Shown here in pieces: positions 16,518 to 24,912 of a stretch of 64,000 nucleotides of DNA; positions within the stretch are counted from its first letter, which is position 1, and every line of letters starts with the position of its first letter. Below the pieces are notes generated by a model, which had not been told where the DNA came from, made no database searches, and saw only the letters and a list, made by a program, of their open reading frames with translations. The stretch spans positions 1 through 64,000 of the forward strand of contig NZ_JAEMNX010000008.1 of NCBI RefSeq assembly GCF_016463975.1, written 5' to 3'. Source of the DNA: Marinomonas transparens. GTDB lineage: Bacteria; Pseudomonadota; Gammaproteobacteria; Pseudomonadales; Marinomonadaceae. The translations under genes and the position numbers were made by a program.

Positions 16518-17534
16518 TTAGTGAAATAAATCCTCTAACGTTTTTAGATGATTTTGTTGTTGCTCTTTATTCATCCAGCTCCCTGTAATGCCATTTTGGG
16601 CTAACTGATAAAGCTCTGCTTTGTTGATGCCTGTGCCCTTGATGAGGGCGCTGTAATTATCATTCATGTAACCCCCAAAATAGGCTGGGTCGTCTGAGTT
16701 GACCGTGGCGTTAAGTCCAAGGGCTAGCATGCGTTTAATTGGGTGATGCGTCATGTCATTGACAACACAGAGCTTTAAATTTGAAAGAGGGCATACGGTA
16801 AGAGTGAGATTTTTTTGTCTAATGGTTTCGACAAGTTTTTCGTCCTCCAGTGCTCTGTTGCCATGATCTATACGGTCGACATGGATTTGTTCTATTGCCT
16901 GCCAGACGTATTCTGGTGGACCTTCTTCTCCTGCATGTGCTGTAACTTTTAAACCTAAATCTTTGCAAGCTTGGAAAACGCGAAGAAACTTCTCTGGCGG
17001 GTGGCCTAGTTCTGAGCTATCCAAACCAATGCCGTCAATCCAATCAAGATAAGGTTTGGCGGCGGCTAATGTTTCGAAGGCACTTTCTTCACTTAGGTGT
17101 CTGAGAAAAGACATAATGAGTCGTGTAGTCATGCCCCATTTCTTTTCGGCATCTTGTAGAGCGCGATAAATGCCTTTGATTTGTGTGTCGAATGGCACGC
17201 CGCGTTCTGTATGTCCTTGTGGGTCGAAAAATATTTCCACATGCACGACGTTTTCGTCGTTTACCTTTTCTAGGTAAGCCATGGTTAGATCGTAAAAATC
17301 GACTTCGTGCAGCAGTACTGACATGCCTTGATAATAGAGATCGAGAAAGTCCTGTAGATTGTTGAACTGATAGGCCGCTTTAAGTGCTTCGACGGTTTGG
17401 TATGTCAGCTCAACCTTATTTCTTTGGGCGATAGCAAACATTTGTTCTGGTTCGAAAGTGCCCTCAATATGCAAATGAAGCTCGGTTTTTGGCATTTGCT
17501 TGGCTAGTGTGATTAGCGTATCAGTGACGTTCAT
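16518..17534 (-). CDS. Adenine/adenosine deaminase family protein (probably adenine deaminase)
   Basis: The enzyme is a zinc amidohydrolase of 338 residues that deaminates adenine to hypoxanthine or adenosine to inosine. Metal and catalytic residues are visible: HLHIEGT (H20, H22), HAGEEG (about 202-207), DRIDHGNR, the VCPLSN block and SDDPAYFGGY. The EG after HLHI and the DDPAYFGGYMNDNY segment match the adenine-deaminase branch of the family (yeast Aah1, Pseudomonas PA0148) better than classic adenosine deaminases, so adenine is the likelier substrate. It ends the operon of a BMP-type importer, fitting purine salvage. Confidence 0.85.
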   Translation of the reverse strand: MNVTDTLITLAKQMPKTELHLHIEGTFEPEQMFAIAQRNKVELTYQTVEALKAAYQFNNLQDFLDLYYQGMSVLLHEVDFYDLTMAYLEKVNDENVVHVEIFFDPQGHTERGVPFDTQIKGIYRALQDAEKKWGMTTRLIMSFLRHLSEESAFETLAAAKPYLDWIDGIGLDSSELGHPPEKFLRVFQACKDLGLKVTAHAGEEGPPEYVWQAIEQIHVDRIDHGNRALEDEKLVETIRQKNLTLTVCPLSNLKLCVVNDMTHHPIKRMLALGLNATVNSDDPAYFGGYMNDNYSALIKGTGINKAELYQLAQNGITGSWMNKEQQQNHLKTLEDLFH

Positions 17535-17660
17535 GAGGTACCTCTTTGTAGTACAAATAGACTTCTAGTGCTTAATGGCTATAAGGATAATGGATGAATA
17601 TAGCGATAAAACTAAAGGTGGAATAGTAGGTTATGAGTGAAGGGAGTATTTTTAAAGGAA

Positions 17661-17687
17661 TTGGCAGCCAGTTAGACTGGCTGCCAA
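17661..17687 (-). terminator. Strong stem-loop between binding protein and deaminase genes
   Basis: TTGGCAGCCAGT and ACTGGCTGCCAA form a perfect 12-bp stem with a three-base loop, 6 bases after the binding-protein stop. The following minus-strand sequence is TTCCTTTAAAAA, a weak T-tract. It may partly terminate, or protect the 3' end of the binding-protein message. Confidence 0.65.
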
Positions 17688-17693
17688 GAGTGC

Positions 17694-18761
17694 TTAGCGA
17701 GGCACTTCGTCAGTAATACCTTCAACATACCAGTTTACTTGAGCAAGCTCTTGGTCTGTTAATGTATGGCCTTCAGCGACAACAATGTTGCCCTTGTTGT
17801 CCTTAATTGGGCCAGTAAATGGTTTGAATTCACCGGATTTAATTGCTGTGTAGGTTTCGTCTATTTTTGCACGAACCGCAGCTGGAAGATTTGGGTTAAT
17901 AGAGGCTAGAGAAAGCATGTCTTCATCAAAACCACCCCAGAAATCAGCTGGCTTCCAAGTACCGTCCATAACCGATTTAGTGGTTTTGATGTAATAAGGA
18001 GCCCAATCATCACGCACAGAGAAGATGTGTGCGTTAGGCGCAAATTTACTTTGGTCAGACGCTTGACCAATGGCACGGATGCCACGTTTTTCTGCGGCAA
18101 TAAGTGGCGCAGGGCTGTCAGTATGTTGCATCAAAACATCAACGCCTTGGTCGATTAAAGCATTCGCTGCATCGGTTTCTTTACCTGGATCATACCAAGA
18201 GTTTACCCAAACAATTTTCATTTTTACGTTAGGGTTAACGCTTTTTGCCGCCATGAAAGTCGCATCGATATCACGGATAACTTCAGGGATTGGGAAGGAA
18301 CCAATGTAACCAATGGTATTGGTTTTTGTCATCAAGCCTGCCGTGACACCAGAAACATAACGTCCCTCGTAAGTGCGAAGCACATAGGTTCCTAAGTTTT
18401 TAGAGCGCTTGTAACCTGTTGCGTGTTCAAAAGTCACTTTTGGGAAGCGCTTTGCCACTTTAAGGGTCGGGTTCATAAAACCGAAAGAGGTAGTAAAAAT
18501 CAGATCATTGCCAGCTTTTGCTAATTGCGTAATAACACGCTCTGCATCGGCACCTTCAGGTACATTTTCTACATAAGTCGTTTTTACTTTGTCGCCAAAG
18601 TAGCTGTCTAGCTCTTGGCGTCCACGGTCATGCTCATAGCTCCAACCAAGGTCACCCACAGGGCCAACATAGACAAAACCCACTTTAAATGGTTCTTCGG
18701 CTTGAGCTGCGCTAACGCTAGCTAAAAGCCCCAGACCAACGAATAAACTCTTTAGTTTCAT
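17694..18761 (-). CDS. BMP family ABC transporter substrate-binding protein
   Basis: The 355-residue periplasmic protein has a cleavable signal peptide (about 1-21, ending AAQA) without a lipobox Cys, then the BMP/Med fold: KVGFVYVGPVGDLGWSYEHD near the mature start, LIFTTSFGFM, TYEGRYVSG and QHTDSP. BMP-family proteins bind nucleosides or purine-related ligands in characterised cases. The linked deaminase points to adenine or another purine as ligand (inference). The gene follows the two permease genes and precedes the deaminase in one minus-strand unit. Confidence 0.85.
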   Translation of the reverse strand: MKLKSLFVGLGLLASVSAAQAEEPFKVGFVYVGPVGDLGWSYEHDRGRQELDSYFGDKVKTTYVENVPEGADAERVITQLAKAGNDLIFTTSFGFMNPTLKVAKRFPKVTFEHATGYKRSKNLGTYVLRTYEGRYVSGVTAGLMTKTNTIGYIGSFPIPEVIRDIDATFMAAKSVNPNVKMKIVWVNSWYDPGKETDAANALIDQGVDVLMQHTDSPAPLIAAEKRGIRAIGQASDQSKFAPNAHIFSVRDDWAPYYIKTTKSVMDGTWKPADFWGGFDEDMLSLASINPNLPAAVRAKIDETYTAIKSGEFKPFTGPIKDNKGNIVVAEGHTLTDQELAQVNWYVEGITDEVPR

Positions 18762-18826
18762 TTTTAGCTCCTTTCGTGCCCGAAGGCGTTTCTTTTTAAT
18801 GTGAAGGTGAAAACTCGCAATGTGCT

Positions 18827-19759
18827 TTAGGCCATTTCTCTTGGGTCAAAGGTTTTTCCCAAAGATCGAGGGGCCAGTAGTTTTTCTTTGAAATGGTCTG
18901 CGCTAATGATGACCATGACGATAACGGTTGCCACATAAGGCAACATAGCTAATAGGTTGGGTGAAATAGACCAGCCCATGCCTTGTAAAACGAGATGCAT
19001 AATACTAGCCACACCGAATAAGTAGGCGCCAATCACGATTCTGCCCACTCGCCAAGAAGCGAATACGACCAGTGCTAAGGCGATCCAGCCGCGGCCAGCT
19101 GTCATATTTTCTACCCACATTGGTGTATAAACCAGAGACATATAGGCCCCTGAGATGCCCGCCATAGCCCCACCAAACATAATGGCTAAATAACGTACGC
19201 GGAGTACTTTTATTCCGATAGCGTTGGCGGCATGGGGGTTTTCTCCTACTGCTTTTAAGGTTAGGCCCATGCGCGTTTTGTTAATCACAAAAAAGAGTAT
19301 GAAAGCCATTACAAAAGATAAATAGACCAATATATCGTGGCTAAAGAGTATGCGGCCAATTAGGGGGATGTCGGACAGCAATGGAATCATAACTGGCTGA
19401 AAGCCCTGAATGGTTTGACCGACGACGCCAGAGCCGACAAAGGCGCTTAAGCCAGTGCCGAAGATGGTGAGGGCTAATCCAGTTGCAACCTGGTTGGCCC
19501 CAAGTTGCAGAACCAATACCGCGAAGATTAAGCTCATAATAGCGCCCATCGCCATTGCTGCAATGACACCTAATCCTGCGTTGCCAGTACCATAGGCGGC
19601 AAGAAAGCCCACCACAGCGCCCATTAGCATCATGCCTTCTTGACCTAAATTCAGTATGCCAGACTTTTCACAAATCACTTCTCCAAGGGCGATGAAGAGT
19701 AAAGGTGTGCCTGTTTTAATGGCGGCAAATAAGATCTGTACTATTAAATCTGCGTCCAA
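18827..19759 (-). CDS. ABC transporter permease (BMP-type, second subunit)
   Basis: The 310-residue membrane protein has about eight hydrophobic segments and BPD_transp_2 signatures: CEKSGILNLGQEGMMLMGA (about 25-43), GVIAAMAMGA and a KAVGENPHAANAIGIKV segment. It is the YufQ/NupC-like shorter subunit that pairs with the permease gene just upstream. Only 9 bases separate the two, and the binding-protein gene follows after 65 bases. Role: half of the inner-membrane channel for the presumed purine importer. Confidence 0.88.
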   Translation of the reverse strand: MDADLIVQILFAAIKTGTPLLFIALGEVICEKSGILNLGQEGMMLMGAVVGFLAAYGTGNAGLGVIAAMAMGAIMSLIFAVLVLQLGANQVATGLALTIFGTGLSAFVGSGVVGQTIQGFQPVMIPLLSDIPLIGRILFSHDILVYLSFVMAFILFFVINKTRMGLTLKAVGENPHAANAIGIKVLRVRYLAIMFGGAMAGISGAYMSLVYTPMWVENMTAGRGWIALALVVFASWRVGRIVIGAYLFGVASIMHLVLQGMGWSISPNLLAMLPYVATVIVMVIISADHFKEKLLAPRSLGKTFDPREMA

Positions 19760-19768
19760 GGTGAGCTC

Positions 19769-20836
19769 CTAGTTTGTCGCTTTGTTGGTGAAAGTTAGGC
19801 TGTTACGAATAAAAAAATCACAGGCTAGTAAGAAAAACAGTAAAACACCTTGGAACATGCCGACAACGGCAATAGGTATACCCATCTCGATTTGCGCGAG
19901 ATCACCACCCATGTAAAGCACGGCGAGGAAAACGGAAGCAATGATGGCACCGAGCGGATGTAATCGCCCTAAATAGGCGACGATGATGGCTGAATAGCCA
20001 TAACCGGGAGAGACATTGGGAACCAATTGCCCAATCGGGCCAGTGGTTTCACTGACGCCTGCTAAGCCTGCTAAAGCGCCTGCAAAGAGCATAACAAACC
20101 AGCTGAGCTTTTTACTATTGAATCCAGCGTATTTGGCTGCGGGTTCATCGGCGCCAAAGACTCTAATTTGAAAACCTAAATGGGTTTTTGACAAAATGAA
20201 CCAAGCGATAAAGCCGGAAATTAGAGCAAACAAGATGCCTAAATGAATTCGGCTGCCTTCAAACAATGTTGGTAGAAGGGTGGTGTCAGAAAAGAGAGCG
20301 GATTCAGGAAAGCCAAAGCCTTCTGGGTCCCGTAGAGGGCCGTGAACAGCCCAAATGAGGAGGTATAGGGCAATGTAATTGAACATGATGGTGGTCAAAA
20401 TCAGGTTCGAGTTGAATTTCAATTTCAGGTAGGTGGGAATAGCAGCCCATATCATGCCTGAAGCTATGCCTGCTAATAAGGTAATGGGAAGCGCAAAAGC
20501 GGATTCTGAATTAAGAAAATACAGCGCCATGGCTGAACCGCCTAAAGCACCTGCTAATAATTGACCTTCTGCCCCTATGTTCCACATATTGGCTTTATAG
20601 CAGAGGGATAAGCCAACACCGCATAAGAGTAACGGTCCCATTTTGACTAGCATTTCCCCTATGTTGTAACTGTCTGCAAGAGGAGCAATTAATAATACAT
20701 GTAATGCTTGTAGAGGGTCTTTGCCAAGTACACTAAAAAGGATGCTGCCGAAAAATAAGGTTAAGGCAATAGCCAGTAAAGGTGAAACGACTTTCATCAA
20801 AGAGCTTGGCTCTGTACGAGCTTGTATGTGCATCAT
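19769..20836 (-). CDS. ABC transporter permease (BMP-type, first subunit)
   Basis: The 355-residue membrane protein is the YufP-like longer permease of the same importer. It has about nine hydrophobic segments and the signatures CYKANMWNIGAEGQLLAGALGG (residues about 80-100, split by a loop), NLILTTIMFNYIALYL and VFGADEPAAKYAGFNSKKL. Its start overlaps the ATPase stop by four bases (ATGA), so translation of the two is coupled. Confidence 0.88.
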   Translation of the reverse strand: MMHIQARTEPSSLMKVVSPLLAIALTLFFGSILFSVLGKDPLQALHVLLIAPLADSYNIGEMLVKMGPLLLCGVGLSLCYKANMWNIGAEGQLLAGALGGSAMALYFLNSESAFALPITLLAGIASGMIWAAIPTYLKLKFNSNLILTTIMFNYIALYLLIWAVHGPLRDPEGFGFPESALFSDTTLLPTLFEGSRIHLGILFALISGFIAWFILSKTHLGFQIRVFGADEPAAKYAGFNSKKLSWFVMLFAGALAGLAGVSETTGPIGQLVPNVSPGYGYSAIIVAYLGRLHPLGAIIASVFLAVLYMGGDLAQIEMGIPIAVVGMFQGVLLFFLLACDFFIRNSLTFTNKATN

Positions 20837-22413
20837 GCTTTGGTTCCTTGCTCTACGGTGTCGCTGTTAATAGGAGCGGTGTTATTAATAAAGGTACCAG
20901 CCATCCATTGTCCAATTTGATCTATGTTGGTTTGTTCGGTTTTTACTAGGGGAGAAAGGTAACCGTCACATACGGCAGCCATTCGGTCGGCTAGCAGAAA
21001 GAGTTCATCTATATCCTCAGAAACAAGTAAAATAGCCGCGCCTTGGTTACGCAGTTCTAACAGTGCTTGATGAATCGCAAGAGCTGCTCCGACATCTACA
21101 CCCCATGTAGGGTGAGCGCAGATGAGTAGTTTAGGGTTTTGCCCAATTTCTCGTCCCATGATGAATTTTTGTAGGTTACCGCCGCTTAAACTTTTTGCTT
21201 CAGAGAATTCACCGTGACACTTTACTTTGTATTTGTCGATCAAGGTGTTGGCGTAGTCTTTTAAGACGTTCCATTGCACAAGGCCATTTTTAACAAAGCC
21301 TTCGCTGTGTGTGAGCAAGGTGTTTTCAGTCAGGCTCATGTCAGGAACGGCACCACGGCCAAGGCGTTCTTCTGGAACATAGGCCATACCCAGCTTGCGT
21401 CTTTCTCCAGCGTTTAAGTGGCCTATTGGTGTTCCATTGAGCTCAAGTGAGGCTTTGACATGGCGTTCCTCTTCACCACTGATGATTGCCATTAACTCGT
21501 CTTGGCCATTGCCTGCGACACCTGCGATACCAAGTATTTCCCCCGCTTTTAGTGACAAATTGATGTTTTTTAACGCCGTTCCGAAAGGTTGCTTAGTGGT
21601 AAGAGAAAGATCATGTATGTTGAAAACAATGTGGCCACCCTCTTGTTTCGAGTAGCCTGCGTCCTGTTCAGCTAGGTCACCGACCATCATCTTGGCAATA
21701 GTCGCAGGTGTTTCTTCGCTTGGAACGCAAGTATCAACGACCTTGCCTCCTCGTAAGATGGTTGCTTTATGGCAGATTTCAGTGACTTCGTGAAGCTTAT
21801 GGCTAATAAATAAAATACTACAGCCTTGCTCGGATAGAGTACGTAAAACACCAAATAAACCAGAGACTTCCTGTGGTGTGAGAACCGAAGTGGGTTCGTC
21901 AAGGATGAGTAGTTTTACGGATTGCACAAGACAACGCATTATTTCGACTCTTTGTCTTTCGCCAATAGACAAAGAATGTACGTAGCGATGAGGATCAACG
22001 TCTAAGCCGTAATCAGCGGATAGTTTGGAAATTCGTTGCGCTAGGTCGCCAATGTTTTTCAGTTGTAATTTGCTTAAGCAAAGCTCTATATTTTGGCTGA
22101 CTGTTAGAGTTTCAAATAATGAAAAGTGCTGAAATACCATGCCTATGCCCAAATCACGAGCGATAGAAGGAGATTTTATGCTTACTTCCTTACCATTCCA
22201 TAAAATATCGCCCTTATCTGGTGCGACTACACCATAAATGGTTTTTACTAGCGTACTTTTCCCAGCGCCATTCTCACCTAGCAGGGCATGAATTTCTCCA
22301 GGTAATAAGGTCAGGCTTACCTTATCGTTTGCAAGGCAGCCAGGGTATTGTTTGGTGATATTTGCTAGTTCAAGACGAGCTATCGATATGTGTTTTTCCA
22401 ATGAGTCTGGCAC
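20833..22413 (-). CDS. ABC transporter ATP-binding protein (BMP-type)
   Basis: This 526-residue ATPase has two fused nucleotide-binding domains. NBD1 is complete: Walker A LLGENGAGKSTLVK (about 44-57), signature SIGERQRVEI and Walker [19 protein letters not shown]2 lacks a normal Walker A (GVAGNGQDELM), keeps LSGGNLQK, and its Walker B reads LLICAHPTWGVDVGA, with Ala-His in place of Asp-Glu. That asymmetry is common in this transporter type. The start is a GTG; no in-frame ATG is close by. It is the first gene of the operon and follows a long structured leader. Confidence 0.88.
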   Translation of the reverse strand: MPDSLEKHISIARLELANITKQYPGCLANDKVSLTLLPGEIHALLGENGAGKSTLVKTIYGVVAPDKGDILWNGKEVSIKSPSIARDLGIGMVFQHFSLFETLTVSQNIELCLSKLQLKNIGDLAQRISKLSADYGLDVDPHRYVHSLSIGERQRVEIMRCLVQSVKLLILDEPTSVLTPQEVSGLFGVLRTLSEQGCSILFISHKLHEVTEICHKATILRGGKVVDTCVPSEETPATIAKMMVGDLAEQDAGYSKQEGGHIVFNIHDLSLTTKQPFGTALKNINLSLKAGEILGIAGVAGNGQDELMAIISGEEERHVKASLELNGTPIGHLNAGERRKLGMAYVPEERLGRGAVPDMSLTENTLLTHSEGFVKNGLVQWNVLKDYANTLIDKYKVKCHGEFSEAKSLSGGNLQKFIMGREIGQNPKLLICAHPTWGVDVGAALAIHQALLELRNQGAAILLVSEDIDELFLLADRMAAVCDGYLSPLVKTEQTNIDQIGQWMAGTFINNTAPINSDTVEQGTKA

Positions 22414-22436
22414 CGTTTCATGTCTCTACTATATAG

Positions 22437-22459
22437 GTCCTAAAATGAGGACGTTTTAG
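22437..22459 (-). promoter_or_regulatory. Mutually exclusive hairpins in the leader of the purine transporter operon
   Basis: GTCCT (22437-22441) can pair with AGGAC (22448-22452). Alternatively CTAAAA (22440-22445) can pair with TTTTAG (22454-22459). The two share bases, so only one can form at a time. The element lies 24 bases upstream of the ATPase start codon on the minus strand, where such a switch could affect translation or termination. It does not match the purine riboswitch consensus I know. Confidence 0.4.
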
Positions 22460-22480
22460 TTTATTTACTGAGAGATTTTC

Positions 22481-22627
22481 TTATCCAGTAGGTGAAAATA
22501 CGTTACAACAACATTTTTTTGCACTGTAATGGAGCGTTAGGTTTGATTTTCTCTTGTCACGATAGGGTGAGGCAGAGGTTTTTATATATTTGACCACTTG
22601 GTTAAGCTTGATGTGGGGCTTAGCCAT
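22481..22627 (-). CDS. Possible 48-codon ORF in the transporter leader
   Basis: A minus-strand frame begins MAKPHIKLNQVVKYIKTS, continues with a basic SPYRDKRKSN and a CCCN cluster, and ends 67 bases before the ATPase start. It is preceded by a stem-loop and a weak purine-rich GAGAGAT. I do not recognise the peptide. It could be a leader peptide, an unrelated small protein or noise. An earlier start at 22681 would add 18 residues but places the hairpin inside the coding region. Confidence 0.3.
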   Translation of the reverse strand: MAKPHIKLNQVVKYIKTSASPYRDKRKSNLTLHYSAKKCCCNVFSPTG

Positions 22628-22987
22628 TTTTATCTCTCTATATAGGGTTGATCTTGTATAGGTTGCTTTAAAACCTATCAATATTCATGCCAAGGCCCTT
22701 AAGAAGCCAGTTTTGAATGGGGGCGTAGGATACGAAATTTTAACATCTTTGTCTTTATGGGAAAGTCGATTTTTAATGAGTATATATTGCCCCAATATAT
22801 TTTTGCTTTATTAGGGTTAAACAGTAATGTGTGTGAACTATGAGGATTGTTTTGTAGTCTATGGTAAGTGTTTTGTGTAGTCAGTTGCTGGTATTTTTTG
22901 TAAAATTGGTCGTTAGTCAGGTCTGTTTTAATTAATTGTGCCTTTATATTTTTAGTTGTTCTAGTTGGTGACGTAGTGTCTTCGATA

Positions 22988-24076
22988 ATGAAAAAAATAC
23001 AAAAGAACTTTCTCTATACAGATCTTGCTGAAGAATACAGTAACGATCTCAATCAAAAGCGGATGGTGGGTTTTTCGTACCTATTCTTCTGTTCTATCAA
23101 TTTGATTGTGATAGTAATTTTTGTTATTCGCCAAACATCACCTATCGTACTCTTTTGTTTTTTGGCTTTGCTACTTGGTTTACTAGGTTTGCGCTTAAAT
23201 TTTAAAGGGAAGCTTTTTTGGGCTCAAATAATGTTGCCTATTATTGCAATGTTGGAATTGTCTATTTTGAGCTTGTTCTATTTCGGTACGGGTAGTGCTC
23301 TCCATTGGTTTTTAATTGACTTCATTATCTATGCGCTTGCTGTTTTTCGCTCTGATCAAAGGGTCTTGAAGTATGGTACTGCTCTGTGCACTGTAAGTGT
23401 CTTTTGGGTTTGTGAATTTATGGGAGCCGAGAAGGGGCTCTATTTGTCTGCTCAGGACCAGAAGGTTGCTTTGTTCTTGGTTTTCTTATGTTCATCTTTT
23501 GCTGTTGCTGTCATTGTTAGCATGGTGGTAAATAGACTGAGGACAGTAAATGAGCATTTACGGATATTGACAGAGAAGGATGAACTGACAGGCTTGTCTA
23601 ACCGCCGTAAGGTTTTGGCGGATGCAGACGATATTTTTGCTGATTCCATTGTTCAGCAGGATTCTTGTGTGTTTGCCATTATAGATTTAGATCACTTTAA
23701 AAGAATTAATGATACCTATGGTCATGATGCAGGAGATTTGGTGCTAGTTAAGGTATCAGAAACCATGGCAGCAGTAGTACGAGATCAAGATGAAATTGGT
23801 CGCTATGGTGAAGAAGAGTTTATTGTGATCATGCGCAAGGTGACTTTAAAGCAGGCTGAGGCGGTAATGGAGCGAATTCGTACAGCGGTAGAAAATATGT
23901 TCGTGGAAACGGAACAAGGGATTGTGATTCCTGTTACCATTAGCATAGGTTTGTCGACGATGGAGCCTGGTGTGTCTCGTTTTGAAGAAGTACTTGCGCA
24001 AGCGAGTAAGGCATTATATGTGGCTAAACGAAATGGCCGTAATAGAATTGCGATAGAGTCCTCTTTCCAAGATTAA
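22988..24076 (+). CDS. Membrane-anchored diguanylate cyclase (GGDEF domain)
   Basis: The 362-residue protein has about six hydrophobic helices in residues 25-185, then a GGDEF domain from about 200 to the end with DELTGLSNRRKVL, DLDHFKRINDTYGHDAGD and SIGLST blocks. It should make the second messenger c-di-GMP from GTP at the inner membrane. The signature reads RYGEEEF rather than RYGG(D/E)EF: the second glycine is replaced by Glu, which could weaken or abolish activity. An RDQD five residues upstream fits the inhibitory I-site RxxD. I take ATG 22988; a GTG at 22976 is also in frame and neither has a clear ribosome binding site. Confidence 0.85.
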   Translation: MKKIQKNFLYTDLAEEYSNDLNQKRMVGFSYLFFCSINLIVIVIFVIRQTSPIVLFCFLALLLGLLGLRLNFKGKLFWAQIMLPIIAMLELSILSLFYFGTGSALHWFLIDFIIYALAVFRSDQRVLKYGTALCTVSVFWVCEFMGAEKGLYLSAQDQKVALFLVFLCSSFAVAVIVSMVVNRLRTVNEHLRILTEKDELTGLSNRRKVLADADDIFADSIVQQDSCVFAIIDLDHFKRINDTYGHDAGDLVLVKVSETMAAVVRDQDEIGRYGEEEFIVIMRKVTLKQAEAVMERIRTAVENMFVETEQGIVIPVTISIGLSTMEPGVSRFEEVLAQASKALYVAKRNGRNRIAIESSFQD

Positions 24077-24101
24077 AGTTTTTTCCTTTTTTTATTGACA
24101 T

Positions 24102-24857
24102 ATGAGTTGTCCACTTTCTCTGTGGATAACCTTGTTGGCTAATCAATTTTTTCCTTATTTGATGTGTAGCGAGGCTAGTTTGCTCTCTGTTTTATTTCGT
24201 TGTGATGACTTCTGGGTTATCAGAAAATCACCAGGGATGAGTTTCCATGCGGATTCTGATGAGTTAGGAGTGATGCAATCACTGGCACTGTCTTATCCTC
24301 AGCAGCGTTTTTTCCCCGTGCATCGTTTAGATAAAATGACATCAGGGTTATTGGTTGTGGCTTGTCATGCCAAAGCGGCAGCGCAGTTTGGTGTTTTGTT
24401 TGAGAGGCATGAAGTCGAGAAACGCTATCTTGCTTTATCTAACCGTAAGCCAAAGAAAAAGCAGGGGACAATAAAGGGAGGAATGAAACCAAGTCGAAGA
24501 GGGCAGTGGATGTTGACAAAAAATGCTGAAAATTTTGCAGTAACACAGTTTTTTTCTTCTTCTTTTCAAGGCTTTAGAGTCTTTTTACTAAGACCATTAA
24601 CAGGTAAAACACATCAGATTAGAGTGGCCTTAAAAAGTCTTGGGGCGCCTATTTTTGGGGATGTTCGATATGGTGGTGATAGGGCTGACCGAGGTTATTT
24701 GCATGCTTATGCTTTACAATTTGATTGGCAAGGCGAGGCAAAGCGTTTTATAGATTTGCCTTTTGAGGGTGAATGTTTTTCAGCGGAATTGGTTGATTTT
24801 ATTTCTGCTCAGTTTGATGAATCTTTATTGACATGGCCTTCTAGTAAGTCTTTATAG
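24102..24857 (+). CDS. RluA-family RNA pseudouridine synthase
   Basis: The enzyme converts uridine to pseudouridine in rRNA or tRNA. The 251-residue protein has the RluA active-site segment PVHRLDKMTSGLLVVA (catalytic Asp at about residue 77), the EKRYLAL block, the LLRPLTGKTHQIRVAL block and GDVRYGG. There is no S4 domain. The fold matches the short RluA-like group whose target site is not established. No good ribosome binding site is seen before 24102; an in-frame ATG at 24165 would fit family starts equally well. It lies 25 bases after the cyclase gene. Confidence 0.85.
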   Translation: MSCPLSLWITLLANQFFPYLMCSEASLLSVLFRCDDFWVIRKSPGMSFHADSDELGVMQSLALSYPQQRFFPVHRLDKMTSGLLVVACHAKAAAQFGVLFERHEVEKRYLALSNRKPKKKQGTIKGGMKPSRRGQWMLTKNAENFAVTQFFSSSFQGFRVFLLRPLTGKTHQIRVALKSLGAPIFGDVRYGGDRADRGYLHAYALQFDWQGEAKRFIDLPFEGECFSAELVDFISAQFDESLLTWPSSKSL

Positions 24858-24912
24858 AAGTTAGTTATTGTTGCTCGGCATGGTGTGTGCTTAGAGTCGA
24901 GAAGGAAATTTA

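Larger units (their letters stand above)
22414..22987. other. Long divergent intergenic region with candidate leader structures
   Basis: This 574-base, AT-rich stretch separates the purine transporter operon (minus) from a diguanylate cyclase gene (plus). On the transporter side it holds two structures: overlapping hairpins at 22437-22459, and a stem ATAGGTT/AACCTAT at 22658-22678 just upstream of a possible 48-codon minus-strand frame. The part from 22680 to 22987 shows nothing I can name beyond presumed promoters for the plus-strand gene. Confidence 0.5.

Noticed and set aside
22414-22700. Classical purine riboswitch upstream of the transporter operon
   Set aside because: The conserved junction and loop sequences of the guanine/adenine aptamer are not visible. 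Only short hairpins are present.
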